Below, one piece after another: positions 7,711-13,776 of a DNA stretch of 17,701 nucleotides. The stretch covers positions 1 to 17,701 of the forward strand of contig QGUZ01000083.1 of NCBI GenBank assembly GCA_003242605.1. Direction: 5' to 3'. Below the pieces are notes generated by a model. The model saw only the letters and a list, made by a program, of their open reading frames with translations. It did not search any database and was not told the DNA's origin. The first letter of the stretch is position 1. Each line of letters opens with the position of its first letter. The position numbers and the translations under genes are program-made. This DNA is from Actinomycetota bacterium. Its GTDB lineage: Bacteria > Actinomycetota > Actinomycetes > Streptosporangiales > Streptosporangiaceae.

Positions 7711-7838
7711 TCCGCCATAATGCCCTGCCTGACCGACATTCCGCCGCTCAGTTTCGTGCAATGGATCACCATCGCCCACCGCCGGGCGTGCGCGTCTCAT
7801 CCGCAGGATGAAGGCCCCTTCTCCGTAGGGTGAGGGGC

Positions 7839-8810
7839 ATGGAGTACGCACAGCTCGGACGCAGCGGCCTCAAGGTGAGCCGGCTCTGTCTCGGCACGAT
7901 GAACTTCGGCCCGCAGACCTCGGAGGAGGACGCGCACGCCATCATGGACCGGGCCCACGAGCTCGGGATCAACTTCTTCGACACGGCCAACACGTACGGC
8001 GCCAAGCGGGGTGAGGGGGTCACCGAGCAGATCATCGGCCGCTGGTTCGCCAAGGGCGGCGGCCGCCGCGAGCGCACGGTGATCGCCACCAAGCTGTACG
8101 GCCCGATGGGCGACTGGCCGAACACCGACCGGCTGTCGGCGCTCAACATCCGGCGCGCCTGCGACGCCTCGCTCAAGCGGCTGCAGACCGACTACATCGA
8201 CCTCTACCAGATGCACCACATCGACCGGAACACGCCGTTCGATGAGATCTGGGAGGCGATGGAGGTCCTGCGCACCCAGGGCAAGATCCTCTACGTCGGA
8301 TCGTCGAACTTCGCCGGGTGGCACATCGCCAAGGCCCAGGAGACCGCGCGGCGGCGCAACTTCACCGGCCTGGTGTCCGAGCAGTCGCACTACAACCTGC
8401 TCACCCGCACCGTCGAGCTGGAGGTGCTGCCCGCCTGCGCCGACTACGGCATCGGCGTGATCCCGTGGAGCCCGCTCGCCGGCGGCCTGCTCGGCGGCGT
8501 GCTCCGCAAGATCGAGAAGGGCCGGTCCGCCACGCCACGGATCACCGAGGAGCTGACCAAGCACCGCCCGAAGATCGAACGCTACGAGGCGTTCTGCGAC
8601 GAGCTCGGCGAGCACCCGGCGAACGTCGCCCTCGCCTGGCTGCTGCGCCGGCAGGCGGTCACCGCCCCGATCATCGGCCCGCGCACGATCGACCAGCTCG
8701 ACGGCGCGATCCGGGCGCTCGAGATCGAGCTCGACGAGAAGGCGCTCGCCACCCTCGACGAGATCTTCCCCGGCCCCGGCGGCCCCGCCCCCGAGGCGTA
8801 CGCCTGGTAG
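7839..8810 (+). CDS. Aldo/keto reductase
   Basis: A 323-residue NADPH-dependent oxidoreductase of the AKR superfamily, cytoplasmic. The catalytic tetrad is visible: Asp48 and Tyr53 in FDTANTYG, Lys85 in IATKLYG and His126 in LYQMHHID. Also typical are the opening MEYAQLGRSGLKVSRLCLGT, YVGSSNF, EQSHYNLL, IPWSPLAGGLL and the cofactor site IIGPRTIDQLDGAIRAL. It resembles the AKR group of YajO/Gcy-like and Streptomyces reductases; its substrate is unknown. Start: ATG at 7839 matches the family N-terminus, although an in-frame GTG exists at 7830. A TAGGGT -10-like box at 7826-7831 would make the transcript nearly leaderless. It is divergent from the secreted protein gene (128-bp gap). Confidence 0.93.
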   Translation: MEYAQLGRSGLKVSRLCLGTMNFGPQTSEEDAHAIMDRAHELGINFFDTANTYGAKRGEGVTEQIIGRWFAKGGGRRERTVIATKLYGPMGDWPNTDRLSALNIRRACDASLKRLQTDYIDLYQMHHIDRNTPFDEIWEAMEVLRTQGKILYVGSSNFAGWHIAKAQETARRRNFTGLVSEQSHYNLLTRTVELEVLPACADYGIGVIPWSPLAGGLLGGVLRKIEKGRSATPRITEELTKHRPKIERYEAFCDELGEHPANVALAWLLRRQAVTAPIIGPRTIDQLDGAIRALEIELDEKALATLDEIFPGPGGPAPEAYAW

Positions 8811-8819
8811 GCCACACCG

Positions 8820-9180
8820 GCGGAGTCCGGAGGTGCGGCGCGGCCGGCCCGCGTCGGCCGTGCCGTACCCCGTCGCCGGGCCGGTGTCCGCCGCCTCCGG
8901 CTCCGGTACGGCGGCGCCCGCGTCGCCGCCCCGGAGCCGGTCGTGGCGGCCGACGGCCTCCCGCAGCGCCTGCGGGTACGGCTCGTCCCCCTGCTCGGCA
9001 AGCCGGCCGCCCGCGCACTCCCGCATTTGTTTGAGGCAGTCGCTGACGAGGAGCACGTCGCCGCCGGTCCTCGCCGACGGTGACTGTGGAGGCTCTGTCC
9101 TCGCCCTCCCCTATCGCCGCCGGCGGCTCGGCCCGGAGCCGCCGGACCGCTTCAGCGAATCGGTAGGCCGGGCTCCACTT
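8820..9180 (-). pseudogene. Possible decayed coding sequence (frameshifted)
   Basis: Reading the minus strand, one frame gives KWSPAYRFAEAVRRLRAEPP and continues to TVTVGEDR (about 9180-9065). From about 9070 a different frame becomes the coding-like one, with strong G/C third positions: GGDVLLVSDCLKQMRECAGG, then RLAEQGDEPYPQALREAVGR. Joining them needs one frameshift. The downstream frame has a TAG stop close upstream and no ribosome site. The first part has codons rare here (CGA, GCT, ATA, AGA), as expected in decaying DNA. No family recognised. Alternatively both frames are chance openings, which are common at this GC content. Confidence 0.25.
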
Positions 9181-9194
9181 CGACAGCGGATGTC

Positions 9195-9225
9195 CAATAC
9201 GGCGTTCAATACGGCGTCGCGCCGT
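9195..9225. repeat. Tandem CAATACGGCGT repeat with adjoining inverted repeat
   Basis: CAATACGGCGT occurs at 9195-9205 and 9207-9217 (period 12). The second copy runs into ACGGCG-TCG-CGCCGT (9211-9225), a perfect 6-bp inverted repeat with a 3-base loop. Together they look like a small regulatory or structural site, but no gene start lies directly beside it. Confidence 0.4.
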
Positions 9226-9315
9226 AAGCAGCCGACGGCATCGCCCGGGAATGGCGCACGAGCGCACGCCGGAACAACGGTCACGCCCTTCTCGTGCCGG
9301 AGCGGCGGCGCGCGC

Positions 9316-9399
9316 TCAGGAGACGAGCGCGCCGATCACCACGATGAGCACGAGCAGCGCGAGCACCGTGGGAAGCAGCCAGCGACGGGGACGGTCCAC
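9316..9399 (-). CDS. 27-residue single-span membrane peptide
   Basis: Reading from GTG at 9399 to TGA at 9316-9318, the peptide begins VDRPRRWLLPTV and continues LALLVLIVVIGALVS: a basic N-terminus followed by one hydrophobic helix of about 18 residues, and nothing else. Such a clean basic-then-hydrophobic layout is unlikely to be chance. The frame starts 10 bp after the thpR stop codon, so it would be translated from the thpR mRNA. The ribosome site is weak (AGG only, about 10 nt upstream), which lowers confidence. Function unknown; it would sit in the plasma membrane with the N-terminus inside. Confidence 0.45.
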   Translation of the reverse strand: MDRPRRWLLPTVLALLVLIVVIGALVS

Positions 9400-9409
9400 G
9401 CGATGGAGC

Positions 9410-10009
9410 CTAGTCGGCCCCGGCGGCGGGTCGGTCCGCCAGGTCGCCCCGGAGCGGCCACGAGGCGATCGGCTCGTACCACACCGACCGGCCCAGGTGG
9501 CTGCGCATCAGGTACACGGTGGTCGCCTCCCACCGCCGCCCGGCGAACGACTCCATCGCCGCGACCAGGCGGCTCAGGTCGGTGCGTTCCCGGCACCGGG
9601 CGAGCGTGAGGTGCGGGTGGAACCGCTTGCGGTCCGGCGCCGCCCCGGCCCGCTCCGCCCCGGCGGCGATCGACCGGGCGAGCCGGCCGAGCACCGGCCG
9701 CTCCCGCTCCTCCTCGGCGGCGCCGCGCATGCCCACCCAGAACACGCTCGCCCGCCCCGCCGACGGGAACGCGCCCGCGCCCGCGAACGCCACCTGCTGC
9801 ACCGGGTGGCGGGCCGCGGCCCGCTCCAGCCGGTCCTGCAGGCCGGGGAGGAGCTCCTCGTCCACGTTGCCGAGGAACGCGAGCGTCACGTGCCACAGCT
9901 CCTCGGGCACCCAACGCAGCTCCGGCCACTTCGCCCGCGGGCCACGGACGGCCTCCTCGATCTCCGCGAGCACGTCATCGGGCGGCAGCAGGGCGACGAA
10001 CAACCGCAC
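9410..10009 (-). CDS. thpR: RNA 2',3'-cyclic phosphodiesterase (2'-5' RNA ligase family)
   Basis: A 199-residue protein of the 2H phosphoesterase superfamily, which opens 2',3'-cyclic phosphate RNA ends to 2'-phosphates. Both catalytic HxTx motifs are present at the usual spacing: HVTL (residues 40-43) and HLTL (133-136). The N-terminus (VRLFVALLPPDDV) and the WVPEELWHVTLAFLG context are typical of ThpR. GTG at 10009 is supported by GGGGAGGA a few bases upstream. It lies downstream of the xylanase gene on the same strand, separated by two strong hairpins, so it is likely a separate unit. A tiny membrane peptide gene follows 10 bp later. Confidence 0.92.
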   Translation of the reverse strand: MRLFVALLPPDDVLAEIEEAVRGPRAKWPELRWVPEELWHVTLAFLGNVDEELLPGLQDRLERAAARHPVQQVAFAGAGAFPSAGRASVFWVGMRGAAEEERERPVLGRLARSIAAGAERAGAAPDRKRFHPHLTLARCRERTDLSRLVAAMESFAGRRWEATTVYLMRSHLGRSVWYEPIASWPLRGDLADRPAAGAD

Positions 10010-10087
10010 GACGTCCTCCCCTCGGTCCTCCCCCTCACCTTGCCACGCCCCCGCGTGTCACCGTGCCCCGGACGGGCATCCCGGCCG

Positions 10088-10115
10088 GGTACGGCACGGC
10101 CGGCGGTGCCGTACC
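10088..10115 (-). terminator. Perfect 10-bp stem-loop upstream of thpR
   Basis: GGTACGGCAC (10088-10097) pairs perfectly with GTGCCGTACC (10106-10115) around an 8-base loop. It lies between the xylanase stop and the thpR start, next to a second hairpin at 10124-10157. It could be a back-up terminator of the xylanase transcript or a structure in the thpR leader; there is no T-tract. Confidence 0.5.
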
Positions 10116-10123
10116 GCACACGA

Positions 10124-10157
10124 CGGCCCGGCCACCCATGTTCCGGGGGCCGGGCCG
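10124..10157 (-). terminator. Perfect 10-bp GC stem-loop after the xylanase gene
   Basis: CGGCCCGGCC (10124-10133) pairs perfectly with GGCCGGGCCG (10148-10157) around a 14-base loop, 34 bp after the xylanase stop codon. Position and stability suggest the main terminator of the xylanase mRNA. Confidence 0.6.
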
Positions 10158-10191
10158 CGTGCTCACGGGGCGGGCGGGCTCGCCGCGCCGG

Positions 10192-11340
10192 TCAGCGACG
10201 GCGGGCCTTCGCCAGGGTCTCCTGCAGGGCGAAGTACGCGGGCTTCGGGCTGAAGTCGTCGTTGAAGATCGTCGCCTCGCCCTCGTCCGGGAAGAACACG
10301 GGCACCCACGAGTACTTGTCCGTGGTCCCCCAGAGCGTGAAGGAGTTGCAGCGCTTGACGCTCAGGCACGCCTCCAGGGCGCGGCGGTAGTAGTCGGCCT
10401 GCTTCTTCAGGTGGCCCTCGCTCGCGTCACCGCCGTTGAGCGGAATGCGGACGTCGACCTCGGTGACCGCGACCTCGAACCCGGCGTCCGAGAACCGCTT
10501 GAGGTTCTTGGCCATGTCGCTCGGGAACGGGTAGTTCAGGCTCAGGTGGCCCTGGACGCCGAAGCCGTGGACCGGGACGCCCTGCTTGCGCAGCTTCTTC
10601 ATGAGCTTGAGGTAGGCGTCGCTGCGCTTGTTGATGCCCTCGGCGCCGTAGTCGTTGAAGAACAGCTTCGCCTTCGGGTCGGCCTGGTGCGCCCAGCGGA
10701 ACGCGTCGGCGATGATGCTCGGACCGAAGGTCTTCAGCCAGATGTTCTCCTTCGTCCGCAGCTTGCCGTTGTCGTCGAAGATCTCGTTGGCCACGTCCCA
10801 CTGGTCGATCTTGCCGCGGTAGCGGCCGACGACCTTGGTGATGTGCTCCTTGAGGATGTTGCGGAGCTCCTTACGGCTGAACTTGCCCTTGGTGAGCCAG
10901 TCGGGGTTCTGGCTGTGCCAGAGCAGCGTGTGGCCGCGGACCTTCTGCCCGTTCTGCTGGGCGAACCGCACGATGGCGTCCGCGGGCCCGAACCGGTACT
11001 TGTTCCGCTCCGGGTGCACGAAGTCCCACTTCAAGTGGTTCTCGGGAGTGACCGAGTTGAAGTGCTTGGCGAGCACCCCCCGGTACTCCTCGTCGTACTT
11101 GAAGGGGTCCGGGTACTCCTGGTCCAGATGGTGGCCACCACCCGCGACGGCCACGCCGATCGCGAAGCCCTTCGGCGCCACCTTGCGGAGCGGTACCTGC
11201 TTCTGATCGTGCCCGGCCTGCGACGCCGCGCCGGCGGCCGTCCCGGACGTCGGCAGCGTACCCGCCGCCGCCGGCGCCACCCCGGAGACGAGCAGCGCGG
11301 AGGCCCCAACCGTGATGGCGATGTATCGGCCCACCCTCAT
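10192..11340 (-). CDS. Secreted endo-1,4-beta-xylanase, glycoside hydrolase family 10
   Basis: A 382-residue secreted enzyme that cuts the xylan backbone. A signal peptide opens it (MRVGRYIAITVGASALLVSG, with VAPAAAG as the cleavage region). The GH10 barrel shows FNSVTPENHLKWDFVHPERN, GHTLLWHSQNPDW, the acid/base Glu186 in WDVANEIF, LFFNDYG, GFGVQGHL, the nucleophile Glu294 in VAVTEVDVRI, a Cys325-Cys331 pair and FTLWGTTDKYSWV. It carries the GGGHHLDQEYPDPF insertion seen in an actinobacterial GH10 subgroup. No carbohydrate-binding module or linker follows; the protein ends shortly after the barrel. Start ATG at 11340 is set by the signal peptide and AGGAG at 11351-11355. A good promoter lies 86 bp upstream. 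It may act with other plant-polymer enzymes elsewhere; none is in the window. Confidence 0.95.
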   Translation of the reverse strand: MRVGRYIAITVGASALLVSGVAPAAAGTLPTSGTAAGAASQAGHDQKQVPLRKVAPKGFAIGVAVAGGGHHLDQEYPDPFKYDEEYRGVLAKHFNSVTPENHLKWDFVHPERNKYRFGPADAIVRFAQQNGQKVRGHTLLWHSQNPDWLTKGKFSRKELRNILKEHITKVVGRYRGKIDQWDVANEIFDDNGKLRTKENIWLKTFGPSIIADAFRWAHQADPKAKLFFNDYGAEGINKRSDAYLKLMKKLRKQGVPVHGFGVQGHLSLNYPFPSDMAKNLKRFSDAGFEVAVTEVDVRIPLNGGDASEGHLKKQADYYRRALEACLSVKRCNSFTLWGTTDKYSWVPVFFPDEGEATIFNDDFSPKPAYFALQETLAKARRR

Positions 11341-11425
11341 TTTTGTGTCACTCCTGTGGACGGAGACGGGGAGACCCATCGGCGGTCGCCGGCAACAACC
11401 AATGGCCTTGCAGATTTCCCGGGGA

Positions 11426-11454
11426 AGATTACGTATCCGGTCAATGGTCGTCAA
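11426..11454 (-). promoter_or_regulatory. Sigma-70-type promoter of the xylanase gene
   Basis: On the minus strand TTGACG (11449-11454) and TAATCT (11426-11431) are separated by exactly 17 bp, close to the vegetative consensus. Transcription would start near 11419, giving a leader of about 79 nt. A second TTGACC lies inside the spacer, so TTGAC occurs twice 10 bp apart. No clear LacI-type (CebR-like) operator palindrome was found around it. Confidence 0.6.
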
Positions 11455-11819
11455 GCCCTGATCGGCGGGTCCGAAACCCACCGCCGTGAGCTGCGGATTC
11501 GCCCCGGGCGGCGAACCCGGGCCGAAGTCCGGGGAAAGCAGCCGAATTGCTTATGATGATTATTCTGATTATCCGGGCCGCACACGAATCTTAATCACTG
11601 ACATTAAAAATCAGGGAACGGCGAACGTAAACAGGGCGCGTTTCGATTTTCCGGCGCCCGGCCCGCGGCGCGGCCCCCGGCGGCGCGGCGGGGCGTCCGA
11701 TTGGAACGATGCCACCTTGGCGAACCCGGCCCCGGAACGGGCGACCGAAAACCCCCGGCCCGGCCGTCCCGAAGCACGGCGGACCCGGGCGCGCACGTCG
11801 CGGACCCGCCCGACCCAAG

Positions 11820-11858
11820 AAGATCGCGGACGGCATCGAGATTACCGCGATCTTGACA
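11820..11858 (+). promoter_or_regulatory. Perfect 10-bp inverted repeat overlapping a TTGACA box
   Basis: AAGATCGCGG (11820-11829) and CCGCGATCTT (11845-11854) form a perfect inverted repeat around 15 bases. The right arm runs into TTGACA (11853-11858), a perfect -35 hexamer. It lies 115-150 bp upstream of the nuclease gene. No good -10 is found 16-19 bp further on, so either the promoter uses a non-standard -10 or the match is chance. It could be an operator for the operon's own winged-helix protein (inference), or simply an RNA hairpin. Confidence 0.4.
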
Positions 11859-11972
11859 GTTTTCTGACTGATCAGCCCCTTTTCGAACCGTTATCGGAAC
11901 GCTTTCCAATTGCCACTCCTGACCAATGACGTCCCGATAACCTCCAAAGGCACGGGAGGAAGGCGAGGGATC

Positions 11973-13049
11973 ATGACACGGTGGTGGGCGCAGCTGCCGA
12001 CGGGCCGTGTCGTGTGCCTCGACGGAGCCGATCGGGCCGCCCTCGCCGCCGACCTGGAGGTGCTGCCCGAGGACGCGCCCGCGATCATCGCGTACTCCCT
12101 CGGCCATCCGCGCTCGCTGCCCGAGATGGTCGGCGTGGCCCTCGACACGCTGGAACGGGCGGCCGTCGACCTGTTCCCGGCCTGGCTGCCCGACGCCGCG
12201 GGCCTGACCCGCCCGGCACGCCGCGGCGGACCGGCCGCGCGAGCCGTACGGATGCTCGCGTTACGCCTCGCCGCGCGCAGCCCGCACTTCGGCCCCTTCC
12301 TCGCCGAGCTGGCCGAGACCGCGCTCTGCGACGACGGGGACGCGGCCGGGAGCCGATCGTTACGCAGGTTCCCCCGCGAGGTGCGCGCCGCCGGGCTCGC
12401 CCGGGTGCTCGCGGCGAGCTACGGCCGCACGCACACCGCGATCCTCCTCGAGGTCCCCGACGGGCTCACCCCGTCCGAGGAGGAGTTACTCGTCGCCGGC
12501 GCCGAATGGCTCGCGCACGCGGGCGGCTTCGGCGTCTGGCTCACCGGCGCCCCGCTGACCGCCGTCGACCGGCTCGAGACGGTACCCGTGCTCCTCCCGT
12601 ACGGCGGAGCGCACGACACCGGCGGGGCCGCCCCCTGGCCGCCCGTCGACGACGAACCCACCGTCACCTTCCCGGCCGTGGCCGGGAAACCGCACCCGGC
12701 CAGCCGGGCGGAACAGCTGCTCGAGACCGCGCTCGCCAAGTGCCCCTGGGCGACCGGCCGGGCCTGGAACCAGACCTACCAGTCCGATCCCCTCACCCCG
12801 CCGATCCGCGTCGACCTCATCTGGCGCGCCGAGCGCTGCGTGGTCGAGGTCGACGGCGACGACCACCGCCGCCCGCTCAAGTTCCGCGCCGACCGACGCC
12901 GCGACGTCCAGCTCCAGCTGGACGGCTACGCGGTCCTGCGCTTCACCGACGACCAGGTGCTCGACGACGTCCAGGCGGTGGTCCACCAGATCGGGCGCTT
13001 CATCGAGAAGCGCCGGCGTGCTCGCCATCGTGGAACGTTGGAAGGATGA
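11973..13049 (+). CDS. Protein with C-terminal DUF559/Vsr-like PD-(D/E)XK nuclease domain
   Basis: A 358-residue protein, first gene of a three-gene operon. Start ATG at 11973 follows GGGAGGAAGGCGAGGG; an upstream in-frame ATG (11910) lacks a site. Residues about 244-345 match the DUF559/very-short-patch-repair endonuclease fold: SRAEQLLETAL (conserved Glu247), RVDLIW (Asp281), CVVEVDGDDHRR (Glu292, Asp294, His298), RADRRRDVQLQLDGYAVLRFTDDQVL. The active-site pattern D...ExD is intact, so it should be a metal-dependent DNA nuclease. Residues 1-240 are not recognised. They look globular with alternating helix and strand (IIAYSLGHPRSLPEMVGVAL, THTAILLEVPDGLTPSEEEL, FGVWLTG) and have no Walker A; this may be a target-sensing or partner-binding part. 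It ends one base before the next gene. Nuclease domain confident, biological role inferred from context. Confidence 0.85.
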   Translation: MTRWWAQLPTGRVVCLDGADRAALAADLEVLPEDAPAIIAYSLGHPRSLPEMVGVALDTLERAAVDLFPAWLPDAAGLTRPARRGGPAARAVRMLALRLAARSPHFGPFLAELAETALCDDGDAAGSRSLRRFPREVRAAGLARVLAASYGRTHTAILLEVPDGLTPSEEELLVAGAEWLAHAGGFGVWLTGAPLTAVDRLETVPVLLPYGGAHDTGGAAPWPPVDDEPTVTFPAVAGKPHPASRAEQLLETALAKCPWATGRAWNQTYQSDPLTPPIRVDLIWRAERCVVEVDGDDHRRPLKFRADRRRDVQLQLDGYAVLRFTDDQVLDDVQAVVHQIGRFIEKRRRARHRGTLEG

Positions 13050-13050
13050 C

Positions 13051-13776
13051 ATGTCCGAGACGGAACTGTCCGCAGAAGAGCTCCGGGCGCTCTTCATCCT
13101 GATGGCGGAGGCCGACGAGGTCTCCAACGTCGATCTCGCTGAGCGGTACGGCTACACGCTCACCGGCAGGCCGCGGAGGCGGCTCAACAAGCTGGGGCTG
13201 GTGGACAGCCGGAAGCAGGGGCGCGCCCTTGCGCACACGCTCACGGACCGCGGCTGGGCGCGCGCGATGGCCGAGATCGAGCGGGACGACCTCCGGCTGG
13301 GGACGGGTGCGGCCGCCGCCACCTGCCTCGCCCTGCTGCGCGGCCTGCGGCGCTACCTGAACCGCACCGGTCAGAGCCTGGCCGAGGTGTTCCAGCCCGA
13401 CACGGTCGCCGACACGCCCGCCCCCGAGGACGACGCGACCGCGGCGCCCGCCCCGAGCTCCACCGCCCCGGCGGCCTCCCAGGAGCCCGCGGCCGCGATG
13501 CCGCCGTCGCCTGAGGAGGTGGAGAAGCGCATCCGCGCCGCCTACTTCGAACTCGCGGAGAGCCCGGGCCGCCACGTGCCGCTCGTCCGGCTCCGCAAGC
13601 TCCTCGCCGACCTGCCGCGCGAGGACGTCGACGCCGCGCTGATCAGGATGAACCTGCAGCCGGACGTGTTCGTGGACCCGCAGTCCAACCAGAAGGCGCT
13701 CACCCCGGAGGAGCGCGCCGCGGCCGTGCGCATCGGCGGCCAGGACAGCCATCTGATCTCCATCGAGGTGATGTGA
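13051..13776 (+). CDS. Two-domain winged-helix protein, middle gene of the nuclease-ATPase operon
   Basis: A 241-residue protein. ATG at 13051 is preceded by GGAAGGA and follows the nuclease stop codon by one base. Residues 1-80 form a MarR-like winged helix (LSAEELRALFILMAEADEVSNVDLAERYG, then GRPRRRLNKLGLVDSRKQGRALAHTLTDRGWARA): helix-turn-helix followed by a basic wing. A helical piece (85-115) and a Pro/Ala-rich linker (122-152) lead to a C-terminal domain (155-241) that also looks winged-helix-like (RHVPLVRLRKLLADLPREDVDAALIRM). It ends with ALTPEERAAAVRIGGQDSHLISIEV. It could repress the operon, or bring the ATPase to DNA as a structural adaptor; the C-terminal domain and strict coupling to the ATPase favour the latter (inference). 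Its stop overlaps the ATPase start by one base. Confidence 0.8.
   Translation: MSETELSAEELRALFILMAEADEVSNVDLAERYGYTLTGRPRRRLNKLGLVDSRKQGRALAHTLTDRGWARAMAEIERDDLRLGTGAAAATCLALLRGLRRYLNRTGQSLAEVFQPDTVADTPAPEDDATAAPAPSSTAPAASQEPAAAMPPSPEEVEKRIRAAYFELAESPGRHVPLVRLRKLLADLPREDVDAALIRMNLQPDVFVDPQSNQKALTPEERAAAVRIGGQDSHLISIEVM

Larger units (their letters stand above)
8811..9315. other. 505-bp stretch without a convincing gene
   Basis: Between the aldo/keto reductase and the small peptide gene no intact gene stands out. An 8-bp inverted repeat, GCCGTACC (8862-8869) with GGTACGGC (8905-8912), may form a hairpin after the reductase. The minus strand from about 9200 to 8820 carries coding-like sequence in two frames (separate entry). 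A tandem 11-bp direct repeat and an ACGGCG-TCG-CGCCGT inverted repeat lie at 9195-9225. No tRNA or small-RNA fold was recognised. Confidence 0.5.
11341..11972. other. 632-bp divergent non-coding region between xylanase and nuclease operon
   Basis: No gene is visible. From left to right it holds the xylanase ribosome site (11351-11355), the xylanase promoter (11426-11454), an AT-rich island (11551-11630; 40% GC by count, against a very GC-rich surround), a GC-rich stretch (11641-11815) without clear features, a perfect 10-bp inverted repeat abutting a TTGACA (11820-11858), and the ribosome site of the nuclease gene. Open frames crossing it lack ribosome sites and recognisable protein sequence. 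Confidence 0.7.

Noticed and set aside
10063..11556. A long + strand frame opposite the xylanase gene
   Set aside because: Antisense shadow; the minus strand has the signal peptide and both GH10 catalytic glutamates.
11552..11557. TATGAT as a -10 box in the AT-rich island
   Set aside because: Good hexamer, but the region 17 bp upstream is CCGGGG-like with no -35, and it would start a leader of over 400 nt before the nuclease gene.
11910..11972. Longer start (ATG at 11910) for the nuclease gene
   Set aside because: No ribosome site precedes it, whereas ATG at 11973 has a strong purine-rich site directly upstream.
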